From Bradyrhizobium nanningense (GTDB taxonomy: Bacteria > Pseudomonadota > Alphaproteobacteria > Rhizobiales > Xanthobacteraceae), in the NCBI RefSeq assembly GCF_004114535.1, contig NZ_LBJC01000020.1:434001-498000 (forward strand): 64,000 nt of DNA. The letters are read 5' to 3'. How positions within the stretch are numbered: the stretch's first letter is position 1; every line of letters starts with the position of its first letter. Below are positions 55,301 to 63,832 of the stretch, piece after piece. The notes under the pieces are model-generated. The model ran no database searches. It saw nothing but the letters and a program-made list of their open reading frames with translations, and had not been told where the DNA came from. The translations under genes and the position numbers were made by a program.

Positions 55301-55798
55301 GATTTCACGCAGTTCGAGGACTACCGCAACTTCTACACCTTCGAGATCCACATGGAGGATGTTGCCACCGGCCGCTCGACCCGCTGGGAGCAGCGGCGCG
55401 GCACCGGGTCTGGCGCTGAACAACAGGTGCCTATCTACGTTGCCATCGGCGCTTCGCTGGCCGCCGTCTACGGCAGCGCGGAGCGTCGTGCCGGCAAGCC
55501 CGCCGGTTTCGCGCTCGCCATGTTCGATGAGGCCTTCTCCAAGATGGACGGCAAGAACCAGCGGCAGATGATGAGCTTTTACAAAAACCTCGGCCTGCAG
55601 TTCGTGATTGCTGCGCCATTCGAGAAGCGGGTCGCCGTGCTCGAGCACATGGACACCATCGTGGAGGTGGACCGGATCGGCGAGCAGTCCAGGGCTACCG
55701 TGGTGGAACTGAAAGAGAAGGCCAAGCGCGAGCTGATGGCCATCGATCCGGACCTGATGTCCGAAGATGAGCTCGCCACCCGTCTGGCCGCCGAGTAG
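52364..55798 (+). CDS. jetC: Wadjet subunit JetC (SMC/MukB-like ATPase)
   Basis: A 1144-residue SMC-type ATPase and loop-extrusion motor. Walker A is VLGENRSGKSTIL (residues 28-40). Long coiled coils follow (about 250-420 and 620-830) around a hinge-like middle (RAYLGDDTELLCRRLRQRG). The ABC signature region RRGTGSGAEQQVPIYVAIGASLA and Walker B FALAMFDEAFSKMD (acidic pair near 1055) close the head. All ATPase motifs are intact. ATG 52364 overlaps the jetB stop; ATG 52367 is an alternative. Residues about 843-900 recur as a fragment at 63656-63832. Confidence 0.94.
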   Translation: MMELRHLTMVNWHLFDVADIDVTGHVGVLGENRSGKSTILDMAQVVLTGASRRFLRLNAVAGDSGKSRSGSKRSVVDYCLGTLGEDQRRRDEARTYIALGFEDTEGARPPVTIGMALEARKSDSRETVLALFVAVGTVLSSKDFIEQRGKSQFPAPWEDVRARIVAAVGEGNFVNHRDRASDYVREYMRHLLPHSPYGEQNASALQKSIVNAMTLDHNQTATQFVRNYILEDSPIGIKELRESIQTYRNISETIRKMRLRLEALRALRVVLGKLEEALETKFREEWIAKRATWLAARATNLDFKTKRRTEMARRDAAAKELEFIDGDVKAIDNEIERLTAAIAEHDAKTGRKSLQQTADVAGQAAHRASADFNARMENIRRLEPLRAMCADGFEDFVPALERLVTATAGADIGGVSNEVTAAEKSFAARGAKWLPKIDEARQTIIAELSGLRGRRDEVLERIRQHAAGGARAYLGDDTELLCRRLRQRGMVPRVLCDIVEVAEPEWVGAAEALLGRDREAVFVDRADISAATSIFKEGRREFRHASLVSLNKLEQFRAKPERGTFPSIFRSQDPDAMAFIMRRYGTVRLADTLDQFNRPGRAIMKDGLYDDGLVRTHRWIEASQHKIGKAAQANALRSLQDQADELDRLQTEKSKQAQAAEQAFAALKNICEGRDDLKACAAAFAAAQTEIAEAQARLEALDGAGDGGLRDKKRAQQTLKVKRLDERKIQQKAFGEHDGEVRSAERRLGEGENVPGSELNLRVARSIYRRTFPLYSAAKGRIVYRERLDAAAQKGFAEKHRAIADRALKDADASDAERLRIERRVRELLYDYFDQFGMSSQVGAESEPLREVKPWMEQLISDIESNELRQYERQARDAAEKASTLLRGEFINALTARIGKMERELQSLNRSLYAHPFHNERYSFHRTQMVEFQPILKIIEISKTSPEALDMLFRGDVPDDFPHKDTIVALEALLEDPDKDFTQFEDYRNFYTFEIHMEDVATGRSTRWEQRRGTGSGAEQQVPIYVAIGASLAAVYGSAERRAGKPAGFALAMFDEAFSKMDGKNQRQMMSFYKNLGLQFVIAAPFEKRVAVLEHMDTIVEVDRIGEQSRATVVELKEKAKRELMAIDPDLMSEDELATRLAAE

Positions 55799-55800
55799 CC

Positions 55801-56970
55801 ATGGCTCGGCGTTTCACGGATGCGATCGGCCTGCTGAACGACCTGCTCAACCGCTTCGAGGCCGGGGCCGCAAGCCCGATCGCCCACCCGGACTACCCCG
55901 CCTTCCCATCAGTAGTCGCGGCGGACGCCTTCCTGAAACAAATCAGGGAAGCCGAAAGTGCCGGCGCGGTCTCCATTCGCTGGGGGCGCGGCGCCAACCG
56001 AGACCAAATGGCGCACGTGCGGTTGGTCTCGGCGGAGATCTTATACCAATATCTCGGCCGCACCCCGGCCTCGCGCATCGCGGAGCATGCCGCCGTGCGG
56101 CTTGTAGCCGGAGTGGCGCTGCACGAGTCCCTGAAGAACAGCGGCTCTCAAATCGCAGAGGTGTGGGCGCGGGGTAAGACGTGGCATGGATTCGGTTCGT
56201 CCGACGTCGACACGCTGCGCCACGCATTCGTTCTCGCCCAGGCGATCCTCGATAACAAGCATCTGGACGTCGATTACAAAACTTTCTCGCGACGTACGGT
56301 GGGGCACAGCAAGATACTCGAGCGCATCGAGGGTGCCGTGGTCCGACTTTTGAGCGGCATGATGGACTTTCCGCCTGGCGCCCGCCCCCGCGAGGCACTG
56401 CGAGCGATCGGGCTGGAGCGCTTCGCGCCGCCCCTTCTGATCGCGGGCAAGATCGACCTCGACGGAGCCGATCTTTCCAGGATATCTCCGCATTATCTCG
56501 GAATCACTCCCAAGGAAGCAGATCGCGTCCGGTTCCGGGAGCCGCCGGCCTACGTCCTAACGATCGAAAACTTCGCAAGCTTCAACCGGCACATTGCCGA
56601 GGCGGACCCCGGCCGATTAGGAACGACCATGTATGTCGGCGGGTACCCCTCGCTTGCCACCCAGCAGGCGCTGCGGACAATCGCAGGATTGGTATCCGAA
56701 CAGACGCCGATCTTTCATTGGTCGGACATCGATCCGGACGGCACCTGGATCTTCCACACCATCGAGCGCGCCGTCGATCGACCAATCCGTCCCCACCTCA
56801 TGAGCGTCGAAGTTGCCGAGCGTTTGGGACAAGTGCCGTTCAAAAAATCGGCGCCCGCTCGATGTCCACCGCACTCCGGTATCGCAGCTCTGGCAGCCTA
56901 CCTGGCGAAAGATGGAGCCAAGACGCTCGAGCAGGAAGAACTCGATCCAGTCCTGCCAGAGTTTCATTAG
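55801..56970 (+). CDS. jetD: Wadjet subunit JetD (TOPRIM nuclease)
   Basis: A 389-residue protein, last of the operon, 2 bp after jetC. The C-terminal TOPRIM-like nuclease domain has the Glu in YVLTIENFASF (about 256) and the DxDxxG motif HWSDIDPDGTWIF (Asp 309, Asp 311). The N-terminal part, with ISPHYLGITPKEADRVRFREPP before the TOPRIM, fits JetD. In Wadjet, JetD cuts small circular DNA that the JetABC motor has reeled in. The C-terminus (LEQEELDPVLPEFH) looks complete. Residues about 152-224 recur inverted at 63439-63655. Confidence 0.92.
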   Translation: MARRFTDAIGLLNDLLNRFEAGAASPIAHPDYPAFPSVVAADAFLKQIREAESAGAVSIRWGRGANRDQMAHVRLVSAEILYQYLGRTPASRIAEHAAVRLVAGVALHESLKNSGSQIAEVWARGKTWHGFGSSDVDTLRHAFVLAQAILDNKHLDVDYKTFSRRTVGHSKILERIEGAVVRLLSGMMDFPPGARPREALRAIGLERFAPPLLIAGKIDLDGADLSRISPHYLGITPKEADRVRFREPPAYVLTIENFASFNRHIAEADPGRLGTTMYVGGYPSLATQQALRTIAGLVSEQTPIFHWSDIDPDGTWIFHTIERAVDRPIRPHLMSVEVAERLGQVPFKKSAPARCPPHSGIAALAAYLAKDGAKTLEQEELDPVLPEFH

Positions 56971-57491
56971 GCTAAAATGCGCGCGGACGCTCGTGCTTGC
57001 GGCTTTGGCTGTCTCGCTCAAGACGTCGTTTGTTTCAAGCGCGACAACAGCACCGTCTGCAACTACGTGCTGCGGTAAAACCGACATCGTTTCTTCATAA
57101 AAACGCTCAACCGGCATTGGCATGCCGGTTGCTTGAAAATGTACGAAACCAGCTGTGACTATGATGCTCGTTCAGCATCCGGTTGAGGTATTCAGATGAA
57201 AGTTGTCCGCTTGATCGATGGCAGAGGTCTCCCCATGCGCTTTCCCAACGTGCTCCTGCCTTCGCGAACTCTGCCATCTTCGGATCGCGCTCCGGTTTGC
57301 CGGGCAGAAGCCGATTGTCTTGTAAGGGGGCTCGCAACGAATGGTGGTTCTCAACAAGAACGCCAGCGTAAAAGGCGTCCTCAGGACGATCGCTTGGCAT
57401 CGCTTTAGCCCATGGCTCAGGGTGGGGCATCCGCGACATGCGGAGCCTGCGTTCTTGAAGCTAAGTGCCCGCCTTGCATCGGGGCTTGCAG
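56971..57491. other. Gene-free region after the Wadjet operon
   Basis: A perfect 9-bp hairpin, AACCGGCAT-TGGC-ATGCCGGTT, sits at 57109-57130, 138 bp after jetD. It lacks a T-run, so termination there is doubtful. Short frames on both strands show no family features. Confidence 0.4.
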
Positions 57492-57791
57492 ATGGTCAAT
57501 GAGCTAATGCAGAACGATTGGGATCTTGAGAAAATACTCAGGCAACAGGACGAGCTCAAGGTCAAGCTGCTTCGCGCCCAATCGGTTGTCGCCGAATGTA
57601 AGGCAGGATTGGCGTATCTGGAGCGGAGGCTTGAGCGTCGAGCGGTCTCATCGTCGATCGATGAACGCCAGCGCAGCTCTGCGCCAAACAATTCAATACG
57701 CAACGCACGACCGCCCAAATCCCGAACCGTCGATGATCCTGTTGACCCGGATGCAGCCGTGGCGTTTCCGCCTCGATCATGGGACCGTTGA
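57492..57791 (+). CDS. Doubtful small coiled-coil protein
   Basis: Ninety-nine residues from ATG 57492. The N-terminal half is a plausible helix (ELMQNDWDLEKILRQQDELKVKLLRAQ, then YLERRLERRA), and the rest is low-complexity Arg/Pro/Asp. No homologue is recognised and the ribosome binding site is poor. It may be a remnant. Confidence 0.25.
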   Translation: MVNELMQNDWDLEKILRQQDELKVKLLRAQSVVAECKAGLAYLERRLERRAVSSSIDERQRSSAPNNSIRNARPPKSRTVDDPVDPDAAVAFPPRSWDR

Positions 57792-57809
57792 AAGCTGCCG
57801 CCGCGCACG

Positions 57810-58800
57810 TTGACGGCGACAGGTTTGGTCACGGACCTGGCGAAGATCTGCCGCAAGGCCGGGATCAGCCAGGCGACCTATTTCAACTCGAAGAAGAAGT
57901 ATGACGGTCTGCTGCCGACCGAGATGCGCCGACTGAAGCAGCTCGAGGAGGCGAACGGCAAGCTGAAGAAGCTGGTCGCGGACCTGTCGCTCGACAAGGA
58001 GCTGCTGCAGGACGTGATCCGCCGAAAGCTATGAAGCCTGGTCGGAAGCGCATGCTGGTTGACGCGGTCCGCAGCGAATGGCAGGTCTCGATCCGCAGGG
58101 CCTGTGACGCTCTCGAATTTGACCGCTCGACCTACCACTACAAGTCCCGTCGCTCCGGCCAGGCTGCCCTCGAACAGAAGATCAAGGAGATCTGCCATGT
58201 TCGTATCGCTACGGTTATCGTCGTGTTCACGTCCTGCTGCTTCGTGAAGGCTGGCGCCATGGCCAGAACAAGACGCGGCGCATCTATCGCGCATTGGGCC
58301 TGCAACCACGCAACAAAACGCCCAAGCGCCGGGTCAAGGCCAAGCTGCGCGATGATCGCAGGCCGGCCACACGATCGAACGAGACCTGGGCGATGGACTT
58401 CGTCCATGACCAGTTGGCGAGCGGACACAAGCTTCGCGTCCTTACGATCATCGATACCTTCTCCCGCTTCTCGCCGGCGCTGGCGCCACGATTCACCTTC
58501 CGCGGCACCGACGTGGTGGAGGTGTTGGAAAGGGCCTGCAAGGAAGTGGGATTCCCGGCAACGATCCGCGTCGATCAAGGCAGCGAGTTCGTGTCGCGCG
58601 ATCTTGACCTGTGGGCCTACCAGCGCGGCGTCACGCTGGACTTCTCGCGGCCCGGCAAACCGACCGACCACGCGTTCATCGAGGCCTTCAACGGCCGCTT
58701 CCGAGCCGAATGCCTCAACACGCACTGGTTCCTCAGCCTTGCGGACGCCCAAGAAAAGTGGAGACTTGGCGCAGATACTACAACTGCGCATCAGAACACC
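57810..58800 (+). pseudogene. IS3-family transposase, 5'-truncated and twice frameshifted
   Basis: OrfA begins only at its helix-turn-helix (KICRKAGISQATYFNSKKKYDGLLPTEMRRLKQLE, to 58034), so its 5' end is lost. OrfB starts at 58031 (SIRRACDALEFDRSTYHYKSRR) but shifts frame near 58200. The conserved YGYRRVHVLLREGW and the DDE core (TWAMDFVHD, IRVDQGSEF, AFIEAFNGRFRAECLN) continue in another frame. It shifts again near 58750 (WRRYYN lies in a third frame). The catalytic residues remain but no single frame could make the enzyme. It abuts the recombinase pseudogene. Confidence 0.88.
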
Positions 58801-58807
58801 CATCTGG

Positions 58808-60876
58808 CTATGTGATTGAAGAGAAGAGATTTTGTTGAGCGGGATGCGATCCCGCGGGGTATTTTGGGTTCTGTCGCGCTCGTTCGGCGATAGATTGAGC
58901 AGCAGTTGTTATCAGCCAGGTGCGGGCGAGGATCCAAGGACCATCCGGCAGAGGATGGATGGATTCGATCTCGCCGGCTTCAGCGGCCAGTCGGAGCGTC
59001 TTGGGCGCGATCTTCAGGAGCTTTGCGGCGTTGCCAAGGTTGAGCCATGGCTCGATCCCGTCCTCGGCGGGCTTGAACACCGGGATTTGGAAGTTCGAGC
59101 GCATTGATGTGACGCGCTCGCGGGTCCAGCGATTGCCGTTACCGGTCTTGAGGCCGTTGCGATTGAGGAGGCCGGCAATCAGATCGTCGCTGGCGATCAG
59201 CACCAGTTGACGCACGGCCTGGACGATATCGGCAGAGGTGCTGTTGCGCTGTCCGCGCCGGCGCTTCGGCAAGCGCAACTCGCTGTGGGCGCCCCCCACC
59301 CAATGGACCACGAGAATGATCTCCGAGGCAGGGTCGTCGATATCGGCCACGACCTCATGGATGAGGGTGCGCACAATGCGCTTCTTGAGGCGAGCATCCG
59401 TCGTCGGCGCATCCCAGACCGTTTTGAGGTTCGAGGCCAGAACGCCGAGCGAGGCTGGATCAGCAAGGCGGGCGGGCATCGCCGCATCATGCATGGCGAT
59501 CTTGGCCTCAACCTCCGCCGCGTGAGCGAGCGCTCTGTTCCAGCGGGCTTCCAGCTCACCGGCCACCAGCCGGTTCGCGGGATCAGCGGCATCGTATTGC
59601 CGGAAAGCCCTGTCGGCGGCATAGCGCGCCGCTTCGAGGTCGCGAGTGAGGGCATCGCGTACCTGATCGCGCCGTTCCCTGGCCCCCTTGGCGGCAGCGG
59701 TTGCGGCAGCGACAGCGCCCGGACCGACGACTCCAAGCAGTGCTTCCTCGATGGCGTCATCGACGCGCAGTCCGCCGAAGGCGATGCAGTGGGCCCCGCC
59801 ATTGTCCATCCAGGCGCGGCTGCAGCTGTAGCGCGGGATATGGTTTTCCATGCCGGAGTACCGGAGTGTGAGCTTGCGACCGCAGCGCTTGCAGCGGATC
59901 AGACCGGCCAGCAGCGCGTCACCATGCTTGGGCGCGCCGTGATGCCGACTGGTGGGAACATTGCTGCTGATCATGGTGCGAATCGCCTCGAACTTCTCCC
60001 AGCTCACATAACCTTCGTGAGTGTTGGGCTTCAGCGTCAGCCATTCGTTCCGCGCCTTGCGACGGATCTTCGCGCTCACGCCCGCGGTGCTGTATCCCGC
60101 CGCCACAGCTGTCTTACCATAGGCATAGGCGCCGCCTAGACCGGGTTCTCAATGATCCGGTGGATGGCAGAGTAGTTTGGTCGCCGCCAGGCCGTGTCGC
60201 CGTTGGTCTGCTTCACCGGCAGATCGAGATTGTACTCGTGGAGCCAGCAGAGCGCCTGTCGCGCGCTGCCCAGTTCCTCGACCTTGTCGAACACCAGCTT
60301 GATCGCTTCCTGGACGCGCCGATCCGGATCTTTCTCATAACGGTCGCCGGCCTTCACGAAGCCGACCGGCGCTGTCACAACCAACTCGCCCCGGCGCGCC
60401 TTCTCGTACCGGGCCGAGAGCGAGCGCTGGCGCAACAGATCCAGCTCGTACTCGTTGAGGCTGCCCTTGAGCCCGAGCAGCAGGCGGTCGTTGCCGTGCC
60501 TTGGCGCATAGACGGTCTCTTGATCGACCAGAACGGTATCGACCACGCGGCACATCTCGATGAGTTGCTGCCAATCCCGGCTGTTGCGGGCGAAGCGCGA
60601 GACCTCGCGGGCGCAAACCGCACCAACCTTGCCGAGGCAGACCTCCGCCACCATTCGCTCGAATCCGGCGCGTTGTATGCCGCCGGCGGCTGAACGACCG
60701 AGATCATCATCGATCACTTCAATCTCTGACCACCCGAGTGCCGTCAGCCGGTCTCGCATGGCGTATTGGAGCGCGCTGCTCTCGCGATTGTGCAACACCT
60801 GATGGGCCGAAGACTGACGCACGTAAAGAATCGCCTTGCGCTCCAGATGATGAGGCCTGACCTTGTCAGAGATCAT
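58808..60876 (-). pseudogene. Large serine recombinase split by a 1-bp deletion
   Basis: The N-terminal piece (60136-60876, 246 residues) has the resolvase domain with catalytic Ser in [13 protein letters not shown] and [17 protein letters not shown]. It ends ENPV then TAG. The C-terminal piece (58808-60106) begins in another frame and carries the recombinase zinc ribbon (IRCKRCGRKLTLRYSG) and a long C-terminus. At about 60137 the text GTCTAGGCGGCGCC lacks one base; restoring it would give VYGGAYAYGK and join the halves. It is probably inactive unless rescued by frameshifting. Confidence 0.85.
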
Positions 60877-61105
60877 GATCGACCTCCTTCGCGGGCGGCG
60901 TCGCTGTCATCGCTGCATGGTCGAGGATCAACTGCGTCATCAGGCTCGTGAGCGCTGCCCGCGCTTCTGCGGGCAGATCCAGCCATGTCGGCGCGCCGAT
61001 GGCGCCGTTCGATAGGCCACTCCCGAACAGATCCATCTGCTGCTGCGGCCGCGGTTGTCGATTGTGTCGGTATCCGCTCGCTGGCACTGCCGTCTGCCGT
61101 GACAT
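60866..61105 (-). CDS. Small protein of the recombinase cassette
   Basis: Seventy-nine residues: a basic, Gln-rich N-terminus ([16 protein letters not shown]), then [25 protein letters not shown], which looks like a short helical domain. It overlaps the recombinase start by 11 bp. A GGGGAGAG site precedes its ATG. From memory such small genes often precede large recombinases in rhizobial mobile cassettes. Function unknown. Confidence 0.6.
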   Translation of the reverse strand: MSRQTAVPASGYRHNRQPRPQQQMDLFGSGLSNGAIGAPTWLDLPAEARAALTSLMTQLILDHAAMTATPPAKEVDHDL

Positions 61106-61535
61106 GAGTCTCTCCCCGATTCTGGTCGTGAGAGGCTCTGGATGCGCCAGAAAGCAGGGCAGCTAATGGCGTTCGATCCTTCAACGCCAGATCGAGAAGC
61201 GTAGAGAGCGCCGCAAGTGCTTCGATGCTGACAAACGGCTGAGCTGCCAAAAGCTCGGCGTCAGGGCATGCTGCCCGATCGAACATCCATTCTGGAACCT
61301 CCAACCATCGATCCGCTTGCGATCCATCCAGAGAGCAGCGGAAAGCGACATCATCAGCCTTCCCGACCGTTCCATGAACGCAAACTCGGCGACCAAACCA
61401 AGGATGAAATCGATAAAGAACCTCGCGAAGAACGGTTTTGTGGGCGTTCTTGAGTCTTGTTGTACAATGAAGAGCGGCCCCATGGCGCGATCGGCAACAG
61501 GCCGCCGATTTTGCTGCAAAACCACGTCGGCGCAT
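60873..61535 (-). CDS. DUF5372-like protein of the recombinase cassette
   Basis: The core [18 protein letters not shown]...[11 protein letters not shown] and [16 protein letters not shown] resembles DUF5372-type proteins found with recombinases (a 'HPFHP..G' start and 'L.a..W.d' centre). The part before the core ([18 protein letters not shown]) and the part after about residue 145 do not look native. The tail overlaps the small gene for its full length, so the true 3' end was probably lost to a frameshift. The start is uncertain. Confidence 0.4.
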   Translation of the reverse strand: MRRRGFAAKSAACCRSRHGAALHCTTRLKNAHKTVLREVLYRFHPWFGRRVCVHGTVGKADDVAFRCSLDGSQADRWLEVPEWMFDRAACPDAELLAAQPFVSIEALAALSTLLDLALKDRTPLAALLSGASRASHDQNRGETHVTADGSASERIPTQSTTAAAAADGSVREWPIERRHRRADMAGSARRSAGSAHEPDDAVDPRPCSDDSDAAREGGRS

Positions 61536-62304
61536 CCAGCCCGGCAACGTGATCACGGCGAAAAACTCTAGTTCTGGATGGTCCAAAGTTCGGCCTCGCT
61601 GCAACCCCAACGGGGACTCTAACTGCGGCTGGATGAAACTTCGGTGGCAGGTCATGTCGCGAACGGTATGAGCGTGACGCCGTCGCTGAAAACTGAACTC
61701 ACGCGGAGATTGTGTCGGCTGTGGCCTTCAGCCGCTTGGCGGCTGCGTGGTCGAATTGGAGCGCTGATTGCTGCCGCCTTCTATGATCCTATGATTCGTG
61801 AGTTGCGCGCGTTGTTGTCCAACCGTTGGCTCCTGCACCATGGGGCCGGGACCATCGTCGCACAGATCAAAAGCCCAGATCTGACCCGTTCGATTCTCGC
61901 GGATTTTCTTGCCGGAGATATCGATCATCTGCTCAATCTTGCCGAGATGCAGCCTGCAGTGAGCGCAATCGGTAATGAAGCTCTCGGCATGTAGGTCACT
62001 CGTGCCTGTCGCGACGGTGCGTCCGAAAAGGACCTGGAGGCAATATCTTCACTCATCGGACATTTAGATCCGACACAGCTATCCGACGAATGTCTGCTGG
62101 CGGTCGCGCTTGATGAGTGCTTGCCGATCTACATGCGTCTGGAAGCTTTCGCCCTTCGTTCCACACCAGTGGACCCGCGAGCCATGCAGCAACAATTTGA
62201 AGTGACCGCAAACCGAAGATGCTACCAGGAGGCGCGGCAGACCTCCCCTCGTCGGCCACAAAGCAGTACGTTCTATGCTTGAAAGGCCCGCCCTGTGGTC
62301 TATT
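61536..62304. other. Decayed coding remnants
   Basis: A plus-strand frame runs from about 61644 to a TAG at 61994, then continues in the same frame to a TGA near 62281 as protein-like sequence (KDLEAISSLIGHLDPTQLSDECLLAVALDE, then ALRSTPVDPRAM). This may be one gene broken by a nonsense codon, but no family is recognised and the first part is weak. A GGGGTTGC/GCAACCCC-like motif lies near 61600. Confidence 0.35.
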
Positions 62305-62328
62305 GTCCTTAGTCCTAGGACAAAGGAC
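62305..62328. promoter_or_regulatory. 24-bp palindromic operator of the orphan regulator gene
   Basis: GTCCTT-A-GTCCTAGGAC-A-AAGGAC is a 24-bp palindrome with one mismatched pair, ending 14 bp before the ATG at 62343. Its centre GTCCTAGGAC is a perfect 10-mer dyad. Position and symmetry suggest self-repression by the downstream winged-helix protein. Confidence 0.65.
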
Positions 62329-62342
62329 GGAAGCGAATTTGC

Positions 62343-62909
62343 ATGAAAAGTCAAGACCTTGTTGTATTGCTTAAGCTCGTGAGCCTTGAGCAGGCCAAGA
62401 ATGAGCGCGATGCGCATCCTGGGGACGCTGCGTATCACGCTGACCCTTACTCAGTACGCAGCCTGGAATCAGCCCTTGGTATCAGCAAGACAGAGATCAA
62501 TGCCTCGATCAACCGGAGCCTTTCGTCGGGACTTGCAGTCAAAGATCGGGAATCCGGCCACGCAAAGCCTAACCGCCGCAATCTCCATAATTTTGTGGTG
62601 CACGGATTGAAGTTCGTTTTTCCGGCTAAACCGGGTGCGATGACCCGGGGCATCCCCACCGCCTTTGCAGCCGCCCCCCTTAAAAATCTTCTTATCAGCG
62701 CAGGAGAGTACATTTATGTCTGGCCGTACGCAAAAGGCAAAGACATGGGGCAGGCGGTAGAACCGCTGTACAAAAGCGTACCCCAGGCCATTCAAAAAGA
62801 CGATCGTCTGTATGAATATCTGGCCCTTATCGATGGTGTCAGGCTTGGAAATCAAAGGGAGGCTGGGTTCGCGGCCGAGCGTCTATCGGAAAGGCTTCTC
62901 AGAAAATGA
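62343..62909 (+). CDS. Winged-helix regulator, probably one half of a two-gene system
   Basis: A 188-residue protein. The N-terminus (DLVVLLKLVSLEQAKN, then YSVRSLESALGISKTEINASINRSLSSGLAV) is a winged helix. The remainder (NFVVHGLKFVFPAKPGAMTRGIPTAFAAAPL and VWPYAKGKDMGQAVEPLYKSVPQAI) forms a conserved second domain. From memory such proteins are followed by a coupled nucleotidyltransferase-type gene, but here the coupled frame ends after 25 codons. A palindrome lies just upstream (62305-62328). Confidence 0.7.
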   Translation: MKSQDLVVLLKLVSLEQAKNERDAHPGDAAYHADPYSVRSLESALGISKTEINASINRSLSSGLAVKDRESGHAKPNRRNLHNFVVHGLKFVFPAKPGAMTRGIPTAFAAAPLKNLLISAGEYIYVWPYAKGKDMGQAVEPLYKSVPQAIQKDDRLYEYLALIDGVRLGNQREAGFAAERLSERLLRK

Positions 62910-62983
62910 CCATTTCCTCGACGGGAATATCAAGGGACCTGAAGGCCGGGTCGATATTGCACGAGAGCGCTTTGTCGCCATAA
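62906..62983 (+). pseudogene. Truncated coupled partner of the winged-helix gene
   Basis: ATG 62906 overlaps the stop of the regulator gene (ATGA), a clear coupling signal. The frame yields only 25 codons (MTISSTGISRDLKAGS...) before TAA. No homologous sequence was recognised afterwards. Read as a partner gene cut short by rearrangement; the alternative is an incidental overlap. Confidence 0.4.
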
Positions 62984-63438
62984 GCCAGAGCGATGCTGGC
63001 GAGTGAGAGGGGAATGGAGATCAACTGGCGCAGTGAGCAAGGAAAGAGGACGCGCGATAACCGGGATTGCGGGGGAGTCGGAGTGCGCGCCGATGCCGTG
63101 TTATTTCTCCTTAATGTCGTAGATTGGTACGTCGCCACAGACATGCCGCAACGATAGAAAGCCTCAGCGCGTAGTTGCGCCGCACTCATCGCAGTTTATC
63201 TCCGCGGTTTCCGCGCGACAGCGCGAGCTACGTGCTCACCCACTTAGCGAACAGAGGGACGGCGCACGCTGGCGATTGTATGTTAGGAAGCCGCGAGCAA
63301 ACCGGCGCGGTACATTGGTTCACCAAGCCGCATACGCTGGCCAATCCGATAGGTGAAGTCCCGTTTGACGAGATTGCCAGGAGTCCTGCCAGTCCGGCAT
63401 CGCGTGAATGATACTGGCTGACGATGTCTCCCAAGCGG
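62984..63438. other. Gene-free junction region
   Basis: Frames on both strands are short and unrecognised. A minus-strand stretch (GNLVKRDFTYRIGQRMRLGEPMYRAGLL) near 63295-63380 looks protein-like and could be another gene scrap. No repeat or RNA gene was recognised. Confidence 0.35.
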
Positions 63439-63655
63439 TCGGCTCCGCCGAGGTCGATCTTGCCCGCGATCAGCAGGGGCGGCGCGAAGCGCTCCAGCCC
63501 GATCGCTCGCAGTGCCTCGCGGGGGCGGGCGCCAGGCGGAAAGTCCATCATGCCGCTCAAAAGTCGGATCACGGCACCCTCGATGCGCTCGAGTATCTTG
63601 CTGTGCCCACCGTACGTCGCGAGAAAGTTTTGTAGCCGACGTCCAGATGCTTGTT
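63439..63655 (-). pseudogene. Inverted internal fragment of jetD
   Basis: The minus strand here matches jetD 56254-56471 almost base for base (NKHLDV..YKTFSRRTV, HSKILERIEGAV.RLLSGMMDFPPG, ERFAPPLLIAGKIDL). It has a few substitutions and one deleted G (GGTGGGCAC against GGTGGGGCAC), which breaks the frame. It lacks both ends of the gene and is joined head-on to a jetC fragment at 63655/63656. Confidence 0.93.
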
Positions 63656-63832
63656 GGCGCGGAGAGCGAGCCGCTGCGGGAGGTGAAGCCATGGATGGAG
63701 CAGCTCATCTCGGATATCGAATCCAATGAGCTGCGCCAGTATGAACGGCAGGCGCGGGATGCGGCGGAGAAGGCGTCCACCCCGCTGCGCGGCGAGTTCA
63801 TCAATGCGCTCACGGCCCGAATCGGAAAGATG
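63656..63832 (+). pseudogene. Internal fragment of jetC
   Basis: These 177 bp match jetC 54890-55066 without gaps and with about five substitutions (SEPLREVKPWMEQLISDIES, LRQYERQARDAAEKAST). The match stops abruptly after GGAAAGATG. The left end is fused to the inverted jetD fragment. The last 168 bp of the window after it hold no recognised gene. Confidence 0.93.

Noticed and set aside
56617..57123. Minus-strand frame of 168 codons at the end of jetD
   Set aside because: Most of it is antisense to the conserved jetD TOPRIM region; the free part is short and unrecognised.
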